Assembly: GCA_030435675.1 (NCBI GenBank) | Contig: JAUCMV010000017.1 | Span: 1-55,200 of the forward strand | Direction of reading: 5' to 3' | Length of the DNA: 55,200 bases | Source: Steinernema hermaphroditum | Taxonomy: Eukaryota; Nematoda; Chromadorea; Rhabditida; Steinernematidae | In this document: positions 1-10,800 of the stretch, piece after piece | Layout of the letters: every line of letters begins with the position of its first letter | Position numbering within the stretch: position 1 is the first letter of the stretch | Notes under the pieces: model-generated | The model's database searches: none | The model's input: only the letters and a program-made list of their open reading frames with translations | What the model was told of the DNA's origin: nothing | Position numbers and translations under genes: made by a program

Positions 1-3000
1 GATCCAATCATAAAAATGATATGGTACTTTGGAGCAGGAGGGTCAGATGCAGAGCTTTTGGTATGAGCAAGGGCCCTGCTGTCTCGAATTGAAAGTTTTG
101 CAGGAAACTAAGATAGTCCGCAGGAAATCCAACGAGAGTAGGCGCGTTCGATCAGGCTCGTGCAGTTCTACAAGATCCAATCATAAAAATGCTATGGTAC
201 TTTGGAGCAGGAGGGTCAGATGCAAAACTCTTTGTATGAACAAGGCCCTATCTGTCTCGAATTGAAAGTTTTGCAGGAAACTAAGATAGTCCACAGGAAT
301 CCCAACGGGAATAGGCGCGTTCGATCAGGCTCGTGCAGTTCTACAAGATCCAATCATAAAAATGCTATGGTACTTTGGAGCATGAGGGTCAGATGCAGAA
401 CTCTTTGTATGAACAAGGCCCTATCTGTCTCGAATTGAAAGTTTTGCAGGAAACTAAGATAGTCCACACGAAATCCAACGTGAGTAGGCGCGTTCGATCA
501 GGCTCGTGCAGTTCTACAAGATCCAATCATAAAAATGCTATGGTACTTTGGAGCAGGAGGGTCAGATGCAGAGCTTTTGGTATGAGCAAGGGCCCTGCTG
601 TCTCGAATTGAAAGTTTTGCAGGAAACTAAGATAGTCCACAGGAAATCCAACGAGAGTAGGCGCGTTCGATCAGGCTCGTGCAGTTCTACAAGATCCAAT
701 CATAAAAATGCTATGGTACTTTGGAGCAGGAGGGTCAGATGCAGAGCTTTTGGTATGAGCAAGGGCCTTGCTGTCTCGAATTGAAAGTTTTGCAGGAAAC
801 TAAGATAGTCCACAGGAAATCCAACGAGAGTAGGCGCGTTCGATCAGGCTCGTGCAGTTCTACAAGATCCAATCATAAAAATGCTATGGTACTTTGGAGC
901 AGGAGGGTCAGATGCAGAACTCTTTGTATGAACAAGGCCCTATCTGTCTCGAATTGAAAGTTTTGCAGGAAACTAAGATAGTTCGCAGGAAATCCCAACG
1001 AGAGTAGGCGCGTTCGATCAGGCTCGTGCAGTTCTACAAGATCCAATCATAAAAATGCTATGGTACTTTGGAGCAGGAGGGTCAGATGCAGAACTCTTTG
1101 TATGAACAAGGCCCTATCTGTCTCGAATTGAAAGTTTTGCAGGAAACTAAGATAGTCCACAGGAAATCCAACGAGAGTAGGCGCGTTCGATCAGGCTCGT
1201 GCAGTTCTACAAGATCCAATCATAAAAATGCTATGGTGCTTTGGAGCAGGAGGGTCAGACGCAGAACTCTTTGTGTGAGCAAGGACCCCAGCTGTCTCGA
1301 ATTGAAAGTTTTGCAGGAAACTAAGATAGTCCACAGCAATCCCAACGGGAATAGGCGCGTTCGATCAGGCTCGTGCAGTTCTACAAGATCCAATCATAAA
1401 AATGCTATGGTACTTTGGAGCAGGAGGGTCAGATGCAGAACTCTTTGTATGAGCAAGGGCCCTGCTGTCTCGAATTGAAAGTTTTGCAGGAAACTAAGAT
1501 AGTCCCCAGTAAATCCAACGAGAGTAGGCGCGTTCGATCAGGCTCGTGCAGTTCTACAAGATCCAATCATAAAAATGCTATGGTACTTTGGAGCAGGAGG
1601 GTCAGATGCAGAACTCTTTGTATGAACAAGGCCCTATCTGTCTCGAATTGAAAGTTTTGCAGGAAACTAAGATAGTCCACAGTAAATCCAACGGGAATAG
1701 GCGCGTTCGATCAGGCTCGTGCAGTTCTACAAGATCCAATCATAAAAATGCTATGGTGCTTTGGAGCAGGAGGGTCAGATGCAGAACTCTTTGTATGAAC
1801 AAGGCCCTATCTGTCTCGAATTGAAAGTTTTGCAGGAAACTAAGATAGTCCACAGTAATCCCAACGGGAATAGGCGCGTTCGATCAGGCTCGTGCAGTTC
1901 TACAAGATCCAATCATAAAAATGCTATGGTACTTTGGAGCAGGAGGGTCAGATGCAGAGCTTTTGGTATGAGCAAGGGCCCTGCTGTCTCGAATTGAAAG
2001 TTTTGCAGGAAACTAAGATAGTCCACAGGAAATCCAACGAGAGTAGGCGCGTTCGATCAGGCTCGTGCAGTTCTACAAGATCCAATCATAAAAATGCTAT
2101 GGTACTTTGGAGCAGGAGGGTCAGATGCAGAACTCTTTGTATGAACAAGGCCCTATCTGTCTCGAATTGAAAGTTTTGCAGGAAACTAAGATAGTCCACA
2201 GGTAATCCCAACGGGAATAGGCGCGTTCGATCAGGCTCGTGCAGTTCTACAAGATCCAATCATAAAAATGCTATGGTACTTTGGAGCAGGAGGGTCAGAT
2301 GCAGAGCTTTTGGTATGAGCAAGAGGCCTTGCTGTCTCGAATTGAAAGTTTTGCAGGAAACTAAGATAGTCCACAGTAATCCCAACGGGAATAGGCGCGT
2401 TCGATCAGGCTCGTGCAGTTCTACAAGATCCAATCATAAAAATGCTATGGTACTTTGGAGCAGGAGGGTCAGATGCAGAACTCTTTGTATGAACAAGGCC
2501 CTATCTGTCTCGAATTGAAAGTTTTGCAGGAAACTAAGATAGTCCACAGGAAATCCAACGGGAGTAGGCGCGTTCGATCAGGCTCGTGCAGTTCTACAAG
2601 ATCCAATCATAAAAATGCTATGGTACTTTGGAGCAGGAGGGTCAGATGCAGAACTCTTTGTATGAACAAGGCCCTATCTGTCTCGAATTGAAAGTTTTGC
2701 AGGAAACTAAGATAGTCCACAGTAATCCCAACGGGAATAGGCGCGTTCGATCAGGCTCGTGCAGTTCTACAAGATCCAATCATAAAAATGCTATGGTACT
2801 TTGGAGCAGGAGGGTCAGATGCAGAACTCTTTGTATGAACAAGGCCCTATCTGTCTCGAATTGAAAGTTTTGCAGGAAACTAAGATAGTCCACAGGTAAT
2901 CCCAACGGGAATAGGCGCGTTCGATCAGGCTCGTGCAGTTCTACAAGATCCAATCATAAAAATGCTATGGTACTTTGGAGCAGGAGGGTCAGATGCAGAG

Positions 3001-3293
3001 CTCTTGGTATGAGCAAGGGCCCTAGCTGTCTCGAATTGAAAGTTTTGCAGGAAACTAAGATAGTCCACAGGAAATCCAACGGGAATAGGCGCGTTCGATC
3101 AGGCTCGTGCAGTTCTACAAGATCCAATCATAAAAATGCTATGGTACTTTGGAGCAGGAGGGTCAGATGCAGAGCTCTTGGTATGAGCAAGGCCCTATCT
3201 GTCTCGAATTGAAAGTTTTGCAGGAAACTAAGATAGTCCACAGTAATCCCAACGGGAATAGGCGCGTTCGATCAGGCTCGTGCAGTTCTACAA
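1..3293. repeat. Array zone A: mixed older-looking unit types
   Basis: Nineteen units. Two V2 forms alternate irregularly: AGAACTCTTTGTATGAAC and AGAGCTTTTGGTATGAGC. V3 alternates between AGGAAATCCAACGAGAGT and AGTAATCCCAACGGGAAT, with single-copy variants such as CACACG near 466, GTCCCCAG near 1502 and CAGACGC near 1257. The GCATG form that dominates further right is absent. Six units of 174 bp are scattered here. Units differ from neighbours more often than in the centre, so this zone has been homogenised less recently or is closer to a different sub-array. Confidence 0.85.
94..109. other. Conserved 16-bp dyad (first of about 318 copies)
   Basis: Unit positions 94-109 read AGTTTTGCAGGAAACT, a 5-bp inverted repeat AGTTT/AAACT around a 6-base loop. 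It is preserved in almost every unit (one exception near 55007, TTTCGCAGG) and lies in one of the least variable blocks. In GCATG and GTATG units a second short pair, CTATCT at 75-80 and AGATAG at 111-116, encloses it; CTGCTG units lack that outer pair. The stem is short and its biological relevance is unproven. Confidence 0.5.
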
Positions 3294-6200
3294 GATCCAA
3301 TCATAAAAATGCTATGGTACTTTGGAGCAGGAGGGTCAGATGCAGAACTCTTTGCATGAACAAGGCCCTATCTGTCTCGAATTGAAAGTTTTGCAGGAAA
3401 CTAAGATAGTCCACAGTAATCCCAACGGGAATAGGCGCGTTCGATCAGGCTCGTGCAGTTCTACAAGATCCAATCATAAAAATGCTATGGTACTTTGGAG
3501 CAGGAGGGTCAGATGCAGAGCTCTTGGTATGAACAAGGGCCCTAGCTGTCTCGAATTGAAAGTTTTGCAGGAAACTAAGATAGTCCACAGTAATCCCAAC
3601 GGGAATAGGCGCGTTCGATCAGGCTCGTGCAGTTCTACAAGATCCAATCATAAAAATGCTATGGTACTTTGGAGCAGGAGGGTCAGATGCAGAACTCTTT
3701 GCATGAACAAGGCCCTATCTGTCTCGAATTGAAAGTTTTGCAGGAAACTAAGATAGTCCACAGGAATTCCAACGGGAATAGGCGCGTTCGATCAGGCTCG
3801 TGCAGTTCTACAAGATCCAATCATAAAAATGCTATGGTACTTTGGAGCAGGAGGGTCAGATGCAGAACTCTTTGCATGAACAAGGCCCTATCTGTCTCGA
3901 ATTGAAAGTTTTGCAGGAAACTAAGATAGTCCACAGTAATTCCAACGGGAATAGGCGCGTTCGATCAGGCTCGTGCAGTTCTACAAGATCCAATCATAAA
4001 AATGCTATGGTACTTTGGAGCAGGAGGGTCAGATGCAGAACTCTTTGCATGAACAAGGCCCTATCTGTCTCGAATTGAAAGTTTTGCAGGAAACTAAGAT
4101 AGTCCACAGTAATCCCAACGGGAATAGGCGCGTTCGATCAGGCTCGTGCAGTTCTACAAGATCCAATCATAAAAATGCTATGGTACTTTGGAGCAGGAGG
4201 GTCAGATGCAGAGCTCTTGGTATGAACAAGGGCCCTAGCTGTCTCGAATTGAAAGTTTTGCAGGAAACTAAGATAGTCCACAGTAATCCCAACGGGAATA
4301 GGCGCGTTCGATCAGGCTCGTGCAGTTCTACAAGATCCAATCATAAAAATGCTATGGTACTTTGGAGCAGGAGGGTCAGATGCAGAACTCTTTGTATGAA
4401 CAAGGCCCTATCTGTCTCGAATTGAAAGTTTTGCAGGAAACTAAGATAGTCCACAGGAATTCCAACGGGAATAGGCGCGTTCGATCAGGCTCGTGCAGTT
4501 CTACAAGATCCAATCATAAAAATGCTATGGTACTTTGGAGCAGGAGGGTCAGATGCAGAGCTCTTTGCATGAACAAGGCCCTATCTGTCTCGAATTGAAA
4601 GTTTTGCAGGAAACTAAGATAGTCCACAGTAATCCCAACGGGAATAGGCGCGTTCGATCAGGCTCGTGCAGTTCTACAAGATCCAATCATAAAAATGCTA
4701 TGGTACTTTGGAGCAGGAGGGTCAGATGCAGAACTCTTTGCATGAACAAGGCCCTATCTGTCTCGAATTGAAAGTTTTGCAGGAAACTAAGATAGTCCAC
4801 AGGTAATCCCAACGGGAATAGGCGCGTTCGATCAGGCTCGTGCAGTTCTACAAGATCCAATCATAAAAATGCTATGGTACTTTGGAGCAGGAGGGTCAGA
4901 TGCAGAGCTCTTGGTATGAACAAGGCCCTCTGCTGTCTCGAATTGAAAGTTTTGCAGGAAACTAAGATAGTCCACAGGAATTCCAACGGGAATAGGCGCG
5001 TTCGATCAGGCTCGTGCAGTTCTACAAGATCCAATCATAAAAATGCTATGGTACTTTGGAGCAGGAGGGTCAGATGCAGAGCTCTTTGTATGAACAAGGC
5101 CCTATCTGTCTCGAATTGAAAGTTTTGCAGGAAACTAAGATAGTCCACAGTAATCCCAACGGGAATAGGCGCGTTCGATCAGGCTCGTGCAGTTCTACAA
5201 GATCCAATCATAAAAATGCTATGGTACTTTGGAGCAGGAGGGTCAGATGCAGAACTCTTTGCATGAACAAGGCCCTATCTGTCTCGAATTGAAAGTTTTG
5301 CAGGAAACTAAGATAGTCCACAGTAATCCCAACGGGAATAGGCGCGTTCGATCAGGCTCGTGCAGTTCTACAAGATCCAATCATAAAAATGCTATGGTAC
5401 TTTGGAGCAGGAGGGTCAGATGCAGAGCTCTTGGTATGAACAAGGGCCCCAGCTGTCTCGAATTGAAAGTTTTGCAGGAAACTAAGATAGTCCACAGGAA
5501 TTCCAACGGGAATAGGCGCGTTCGATCAGGCTCGTGCAGTTCTACAAGATCCAATCATAAAAATGCTATGGTACTTTGGAGCAGGAGGGTCAGATGCAGA
5601 ACTCTTTGCATGAACAAGGCCCTATCTGTCTCGAATTGAAAGTTTTGCAGGAAACTAAGATAGTCCACAGTAATTCCAACGGGAATAGGCGCGTTCGATC
5701 AGGCTCGTGCAGTTCTACAAGATCCAATCATAAAAATGCTATGGTACTTTGGAGCAGGAGGGTCAGATGCAGAACTCTTTGCATGAACAAGGCCCTATCT
5801 GTCTCGAATTGAAAGTTTTGCAGGAAACTAAGATAGTCCACAGTAATCCCAACGGGAATAGGCGCGTTCGATCAGGCTCGTGCAGTTCTACAAGATCCAA
5901 TCATAAAAATGCTATGGTACTTTGGAGCAGGAGGGTCAGATGCAGAGCTCTTTGTATGAACAAGGGCCCTAGCTGTCTCGAATTGAAAGTTTTGCAGGAA
6001 ACTAAGATAGTCCACAGTAATCCCAACGGGAATAGGCGCGTTCGATCAGGCTCGTGCAGTTCTACAAGATCCAATCATAAAAATGCTATGGTACTTTGGA
6101 GCAGGAGGGTCAGATGCAGAACTCTTTGCATGAACAAGGCCCTATCTGTCTCGAATTGAAAGTTTTGCAGGAAACTAAGATAGTCCACAGTAATCCCAAC

Positions 6201-7822
6201 GGGAATAGGCGCGTTCGATCAGGCTCGTGCAGTTCTACAAGATCCAATCATAAAAATGCTATGGTACTTTGGAGCAGGAGGGTCAGATGCAGAACTCTTT
6301 GTATGAACAAGGCCCTATCTGTCTCGAATTGAAAGTTTTGCAGGAAACTAAGATAGTCCACAGTAATCCCAACGGGAATAGGCGCGTTCGATCAGGCTCG
6401 TGCAGTTCTACAAGATCCAATCATAAAAATGCTATGGTACTTTGGAGCAGGAGGGTCAGATGCAGAGCTCTTGGTATGAGCAAGGGCCCTAGCTGTCTCG
6501 AATTGAAAGTTTTGCAGGAAACTAAGATAGTCCACAGGAATTCCAACGAGAATAGGCGCGTTCGATCAGGCTCGTGCAGTTCTACAAGATCCAATCATAA
6601 AAATGCTATGGTACTTTGGAGCAGGAGGGTCAGATGCAGAACTCTTTGTATGAACAAGGCCCTATCTGTCTCGAATTGAAAGTTTTGCAGGAAACTAAGA
6701 TAGTCCACAGGAATTCCAACGGGAGTAGGCGCGTTCGATCAGGCTCGTGCAGTTCTACAAGATCCAATCATAAAAATGCTATGGTACTTTGGAGCAGGAG
6801 GGTCAGATGCAGAACTCTTTGAATGAAGAGGAGGGTAGATGAGAGTTTGCAAGGCCCTATCTGTCTCGAATTGAAAGTTTTGCAGGAAACTAAGATAGTC
6901 CACAGTAATCCCAACGGGAATAGGCGCGTTCGATCAGGCTCGTGCAGTTCTACAAGATCCAATCATAAAAATGCTATGGTACTTTGGAGCAGGAGGGTCA
7001 GATGCAGAGCTCTTGGTATGAACAAGGGCCCTAGCTGTCTCGAATTGAAAGTTTTGCAGGAAACTAAGATAGTCCACAGTAATTCCAACGGGAATAGGCG
7101 CGTTCGATCAGGCTCGTGCAGTTCTACAAGATCCAATCATAAAAATGCTATGGTACTTTGGAGCAGGAGGGTCAGATGCAGAACTCTTTGCATGAACAAG
7201 GGCCCTATCTGTCTCGAATTGAAAGTTTTGCAGGAAACTAAGATAGTCCACAGTAATCCCAACGGGAATAGGCGCGTTCGATCAGGCTCGTGCAGTTCTA
7301 CAAGATCCAATCATAAAAATGCTATGGTACTTTGGAGCAGGAGGGTCAGATGCAGAACTCTTTGTATGAACAAGGCCCTATCTGTCTCGAATTGAAAGTT
7401 TTGCAGGAAACTAAGATAGTCCACAGTAATCCCAACGGGAATAGGCGCGTTCGATCAGGCTCGTGCAGTTCTACAAGATCCAATCATAAAAATGCTATGG
7501 TACTTTGGAGCAGGAGGGTCAGATGCAGAACTCTTTGCATGAACAAGGCCCTATCTGTCTCGAATTGAAAGTTTTGCAGGAAACTAAGATAGTCCACAGT
7601 AATCCCAACGGGAATAGGCGCGTTCGATCAGGCTCGTGCAGTTCTACAAGTTCCAATCATAAAAATGCTATGGTACTTTGGAGCAGGAGGGTCAGATGCA
7701 GAACTCTTTGCATGAACAAGGCCCTATCTGTCTCGAATTGAAAGTTTTGCAGGAAACTAAGATAGTCCACAGTAATCCCAACGGGAATAGGCGCGTTCGA
7801 TCAGGCTCGTGCAGTTCTACAA
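3294..7822. repeat. Array zone B1: GCATG units with a 3-unit (about 520 bp) periodicity
   Basis: Twenty-six units. The GCATGAAC form of V2 first appears at about 3353. A V3 form containing an EcoRI site (GGAATTCC) gives GAATTC at 3764, 4457, 4978, 5498, 6538 and 6711; the spacings 521, 520 and 1,040 bp equal three, three and six units. This is a local higher-order repeat, mixed with units carrying GAGCTCTTGG and the 1-bp longer GGGCCCTAGCTG junction, which makes them 174 bp. The zone also holds the 195-bp expanded unit at 6761. Confidence 0.8.
6761..6955. repeat. Expanded 195-bp unit with a degenerate internal duplication
   Basis: This unit is 22 bp longer than the standard. The extra sequence follows AACTCTTTG at about 6820 and contains GAGGAGGGTAGATGAGAG. 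That resembles the AGGAGGGTCAGATGCAGA block of the same unit with single-base losses, followed by TTTGCAAGG in place of TTTGCATGAACAAGG. The simplest reading is a short local duplication of unit positions about 36-60 that then decayed. No neighbour shares it, so it arose once and was not spread. Confidence 0.85.
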
Positions 7823-10800
7823 GATCCAATCATAAAAATGATATGGTACTTTGGAGCAGGAGGGTCAGATGCAGAGCTCTTGGTGTGAGCAAGGGCCCTG
7901 CTGTCTCGAATTGAAAGTTTTGCAGGAAACTAAGATAGTCCACAGGAAATCCAACGAGAGTAGGCGCGTTCGATCAGGCTCGTGCAGTTCTACAAGATCC
8001 AATCATAAAAATGCTATGGTACTTTGGAGCAGGAGGGTCAGATGCAGAGCTCTTGGTGTGAGCAAGGGCCCTAGCTGTCTCGAATTGAAAGTTTTGCAGG
8101 AAACTAAGATAGTCCACAGGAAATCCAACGAGAGTAGGCGCGTTCGATCAGGCTCGTGCAGTTCTACAAGATCCAATCATAAAAATGCTATGGTACTTTG
8201 GAGCAGGAGGGTCAGATGCAGAGCTCTTGGTATGAGCAAGGGCCCTAGCTGTCTCGAATTGAAAGTTTTGCAGGAAACTAAGATAGTCCACGGTAATCCC
8301 AACGGGAATAGGCGCGTTCGATCAGGCTCGTGCAGTTCTACAAGATCCAATCATAAAAATGCTATGGTACTTTGGAGCAGGAGGGTCAGATGCAGAACTC
8401 TTTGCATGAACAAGGCCCTATCTGTCTCGAATTGAAAGTTTTGCAGGAAACTAAGATAGTCCACAGTAATCCCAACGGGAATAGGCGCGTTCGATCAGGC
8501 TCGTGCAGTTCTACAAGATCCAATCATAAAAATGCTATGGTACTTTGGAGCAGGAGGGTCAGATGCAGAGCTCTTTGTATGAACAAGGCCCTTTCTGTCT
8601 CGAATTGAAAGTTTTGCAGGAAACTAAGATAGTCCACAGGAAATCCAACGAGAGTAGGCGCGTTCGATCAGGCTCGTGCAGTTCTACAAGATCCAATCAT
8701 AAAAATGCTATGGTACTTTGGAGCAGGAGGGTCAGATGCAGAACTCTTTGCATGAACAAGGCCCTATCTGTCTCGAATTGAAAGTTTTGCAGGAAACTAA
8801 GATAGTCCACAGTAATCCCAACGGGAATAGGCGCGTTCGATCAGGCTCGTGCAGTTCTACAAGATCCAATCATAAAAATGCTATGGTACTTTGGAGCAGG
8901 AGGGTCAGATGCAGAACTCTTTGCATGAACAAGGCCCTATCTGTCTCGAATTGAAAGTTTTGCAGGAAACTAAGATAGTCCACAGTAATCCCAACGGGAA
9001 TAGGCGCGTTCGATCAGGCTCGTGCAGTTCTACAAGATCCAATCATAAAAATGCTATGGTACTTTGGAGCAGGAGGGTCAGATGCAGAACTCTTTGCATG
9101 AACAAGGGCCCTATCTGTCTCGAATTGAAAGTTTTGCAGGAAACTAAGATAGTCCACAGTAATCCCAACGGGAATAGGCGCGTTCGATCAGGCTCGTGCA
9201 GTTCTACAAGATCCAATCATAAAAATGCTATGGTACTTTGGAGCAGGAGGGTCAGATGCAGAGCTCTTGGTATGAGCAAGGGCCCTTGCTGTCTCGAATT
9301 GAAAGTTTTGCAGGAAACTAAGATAGTCCACAGGAATTCCAACGGGAATAGGCGCGTTCGATCAGGCTCGTGCAGTTCTACAAGATCCAATCATAAAAAT
9401 GCTATGGTACTTTGGAGCAGGAGGGTCAGATGCAGAACTCTTTGCATGAACAAGGCCCTATCTGTCTCGAATTGAAAGTTTTGCAGGAAACTAAGATAGT
9501 CCACAGTAATCCCAACGGGAATAGGCGCGTTCGATCAGGCTCGTGCAGTTCTACAAGTTCCAATCATAAAAATGCTATGGTACTTTGGAGCAGGAGGGTC
9601 AGATGCAGAACTCTTTGCATGAACAAGGCCCTATCTGTCTCGAATTGAAAGTTTTGCAGGAAACTAAGATAGTCCACAGTAATCCCAACGGGAATAGGCG
9701 CGTTCGATCAGGCTCGTGCAGTTCTACAAGATCGAATCATAAAAATGATATGGTACTTTGGAGCAGGAGGGTCAGATGCAGAGCTCTTGGTGTGAGCAAG
9801 GGCCCTAGCTGTCTCGAATTGAAAGTTTTGCAGGAAACTAAGATAGTCCACAGTAATCCCAACGGGAATAGGCGCGTTCGATCAGGCTCGTGCAGTTCTA
9901 CAAGATCCAATCATAAAAATGCTATGGTACTTTGGAGCAGGAGGGTCAGATGCAGAGCTCTTGGTGTGAGCAAGGGCCCTGCTGTCTCGAATTGAAAGTT
10001 TTGCAGGAAACTAAGATAGTCCACAGGAATTCCAACGGGAATAGGCGCGTTCGATCAGGCTCGTGCAGTTCTACAAGATCCAATCATAAAAATGCTATGG
10101 TACTTTGGAGCAGGAGGGTCAGATGCAGAACTCTTTGCATGAACAAGGCCCTATCTGTCTCGAATTGAAAGTTTTGCAGGAAACTAAGATAGTCCACAGT
10201 AATCCCAACGGGAATAGGCGCGTTCGATCAGGCTCGTGCAGTTCTACAAGATCCAATCATAAAAATGCTATGGTACTTTGGAGCAGGAGGGTCAGATGCA
10301 GAACTCTTTGTATGAACAAGGCCCTATCTGTCTCGAATTGAAAGTTTTGCAGGAAACTAAGATAGTCCACAGTAATCCCAACGGGAATAGGCGCGTTCGA
10401 TCAGGCTCGTGCAGTTCTACAAGATCCAATCATAAAAATGCTATGGTACTTTGGAGCAGGAGGGTCAGATGCAGAACTCTTTGCATGAACAAGGCCCTAT
10501 CTGTCTCGAATTGAAAGTTTTGCAGGAAACTAAGATAGTCCACAGTAATCCCAACGGGAATAGGCGCGTTCGATCAGGCTCGTGCAGTTCTACAAGTTCC
10601 AATCATAAAAATGCTATGGTACTTTGGAGCAGGAGGGTCAGATGCAGAACTCTTTGCATGAACAAGGCCCTATCTGTCTCGAATTGAAAGTTTTGCAGGA
10701 AACTAAGATAGTCCACAGTAATCCCAACGGGAATAGGCGCGTTCGATCAGGCTCGTGCAGTTCTACAAGATCGAATCATAAAAATGATATGGTACTTTGG

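Noticed and set aside
121..160. CENP-B box
   Set aside because: The essential spacing of TTCG, A and CGGG is not met. TTCGATCAGGCTCG has G for the central A and TCGT for CGGG, and the CGGG at unit 133-136 has no TTCG at the right distance upstream.
141..165. tRNA gene or tRNA-derived SINE suggested by GTTCGATCA
   Set aside because: The flanking bases do not form a T-arm with a 7-base loop, and no acceptor, D-arm or anticodon stem can be drawn. Only a weak promoter-like resemblance remains, listed as an inference.
6768..6962. Minus-strand open frames of 61-67 codons (also near 10921, 13001, 20628, 31077, 38367, 45075 and 45782)
   Set aside because: They appear only where a local indel or substitution removes a stop on the opposite strand of the same repeat. 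No independent coding signal is visible.
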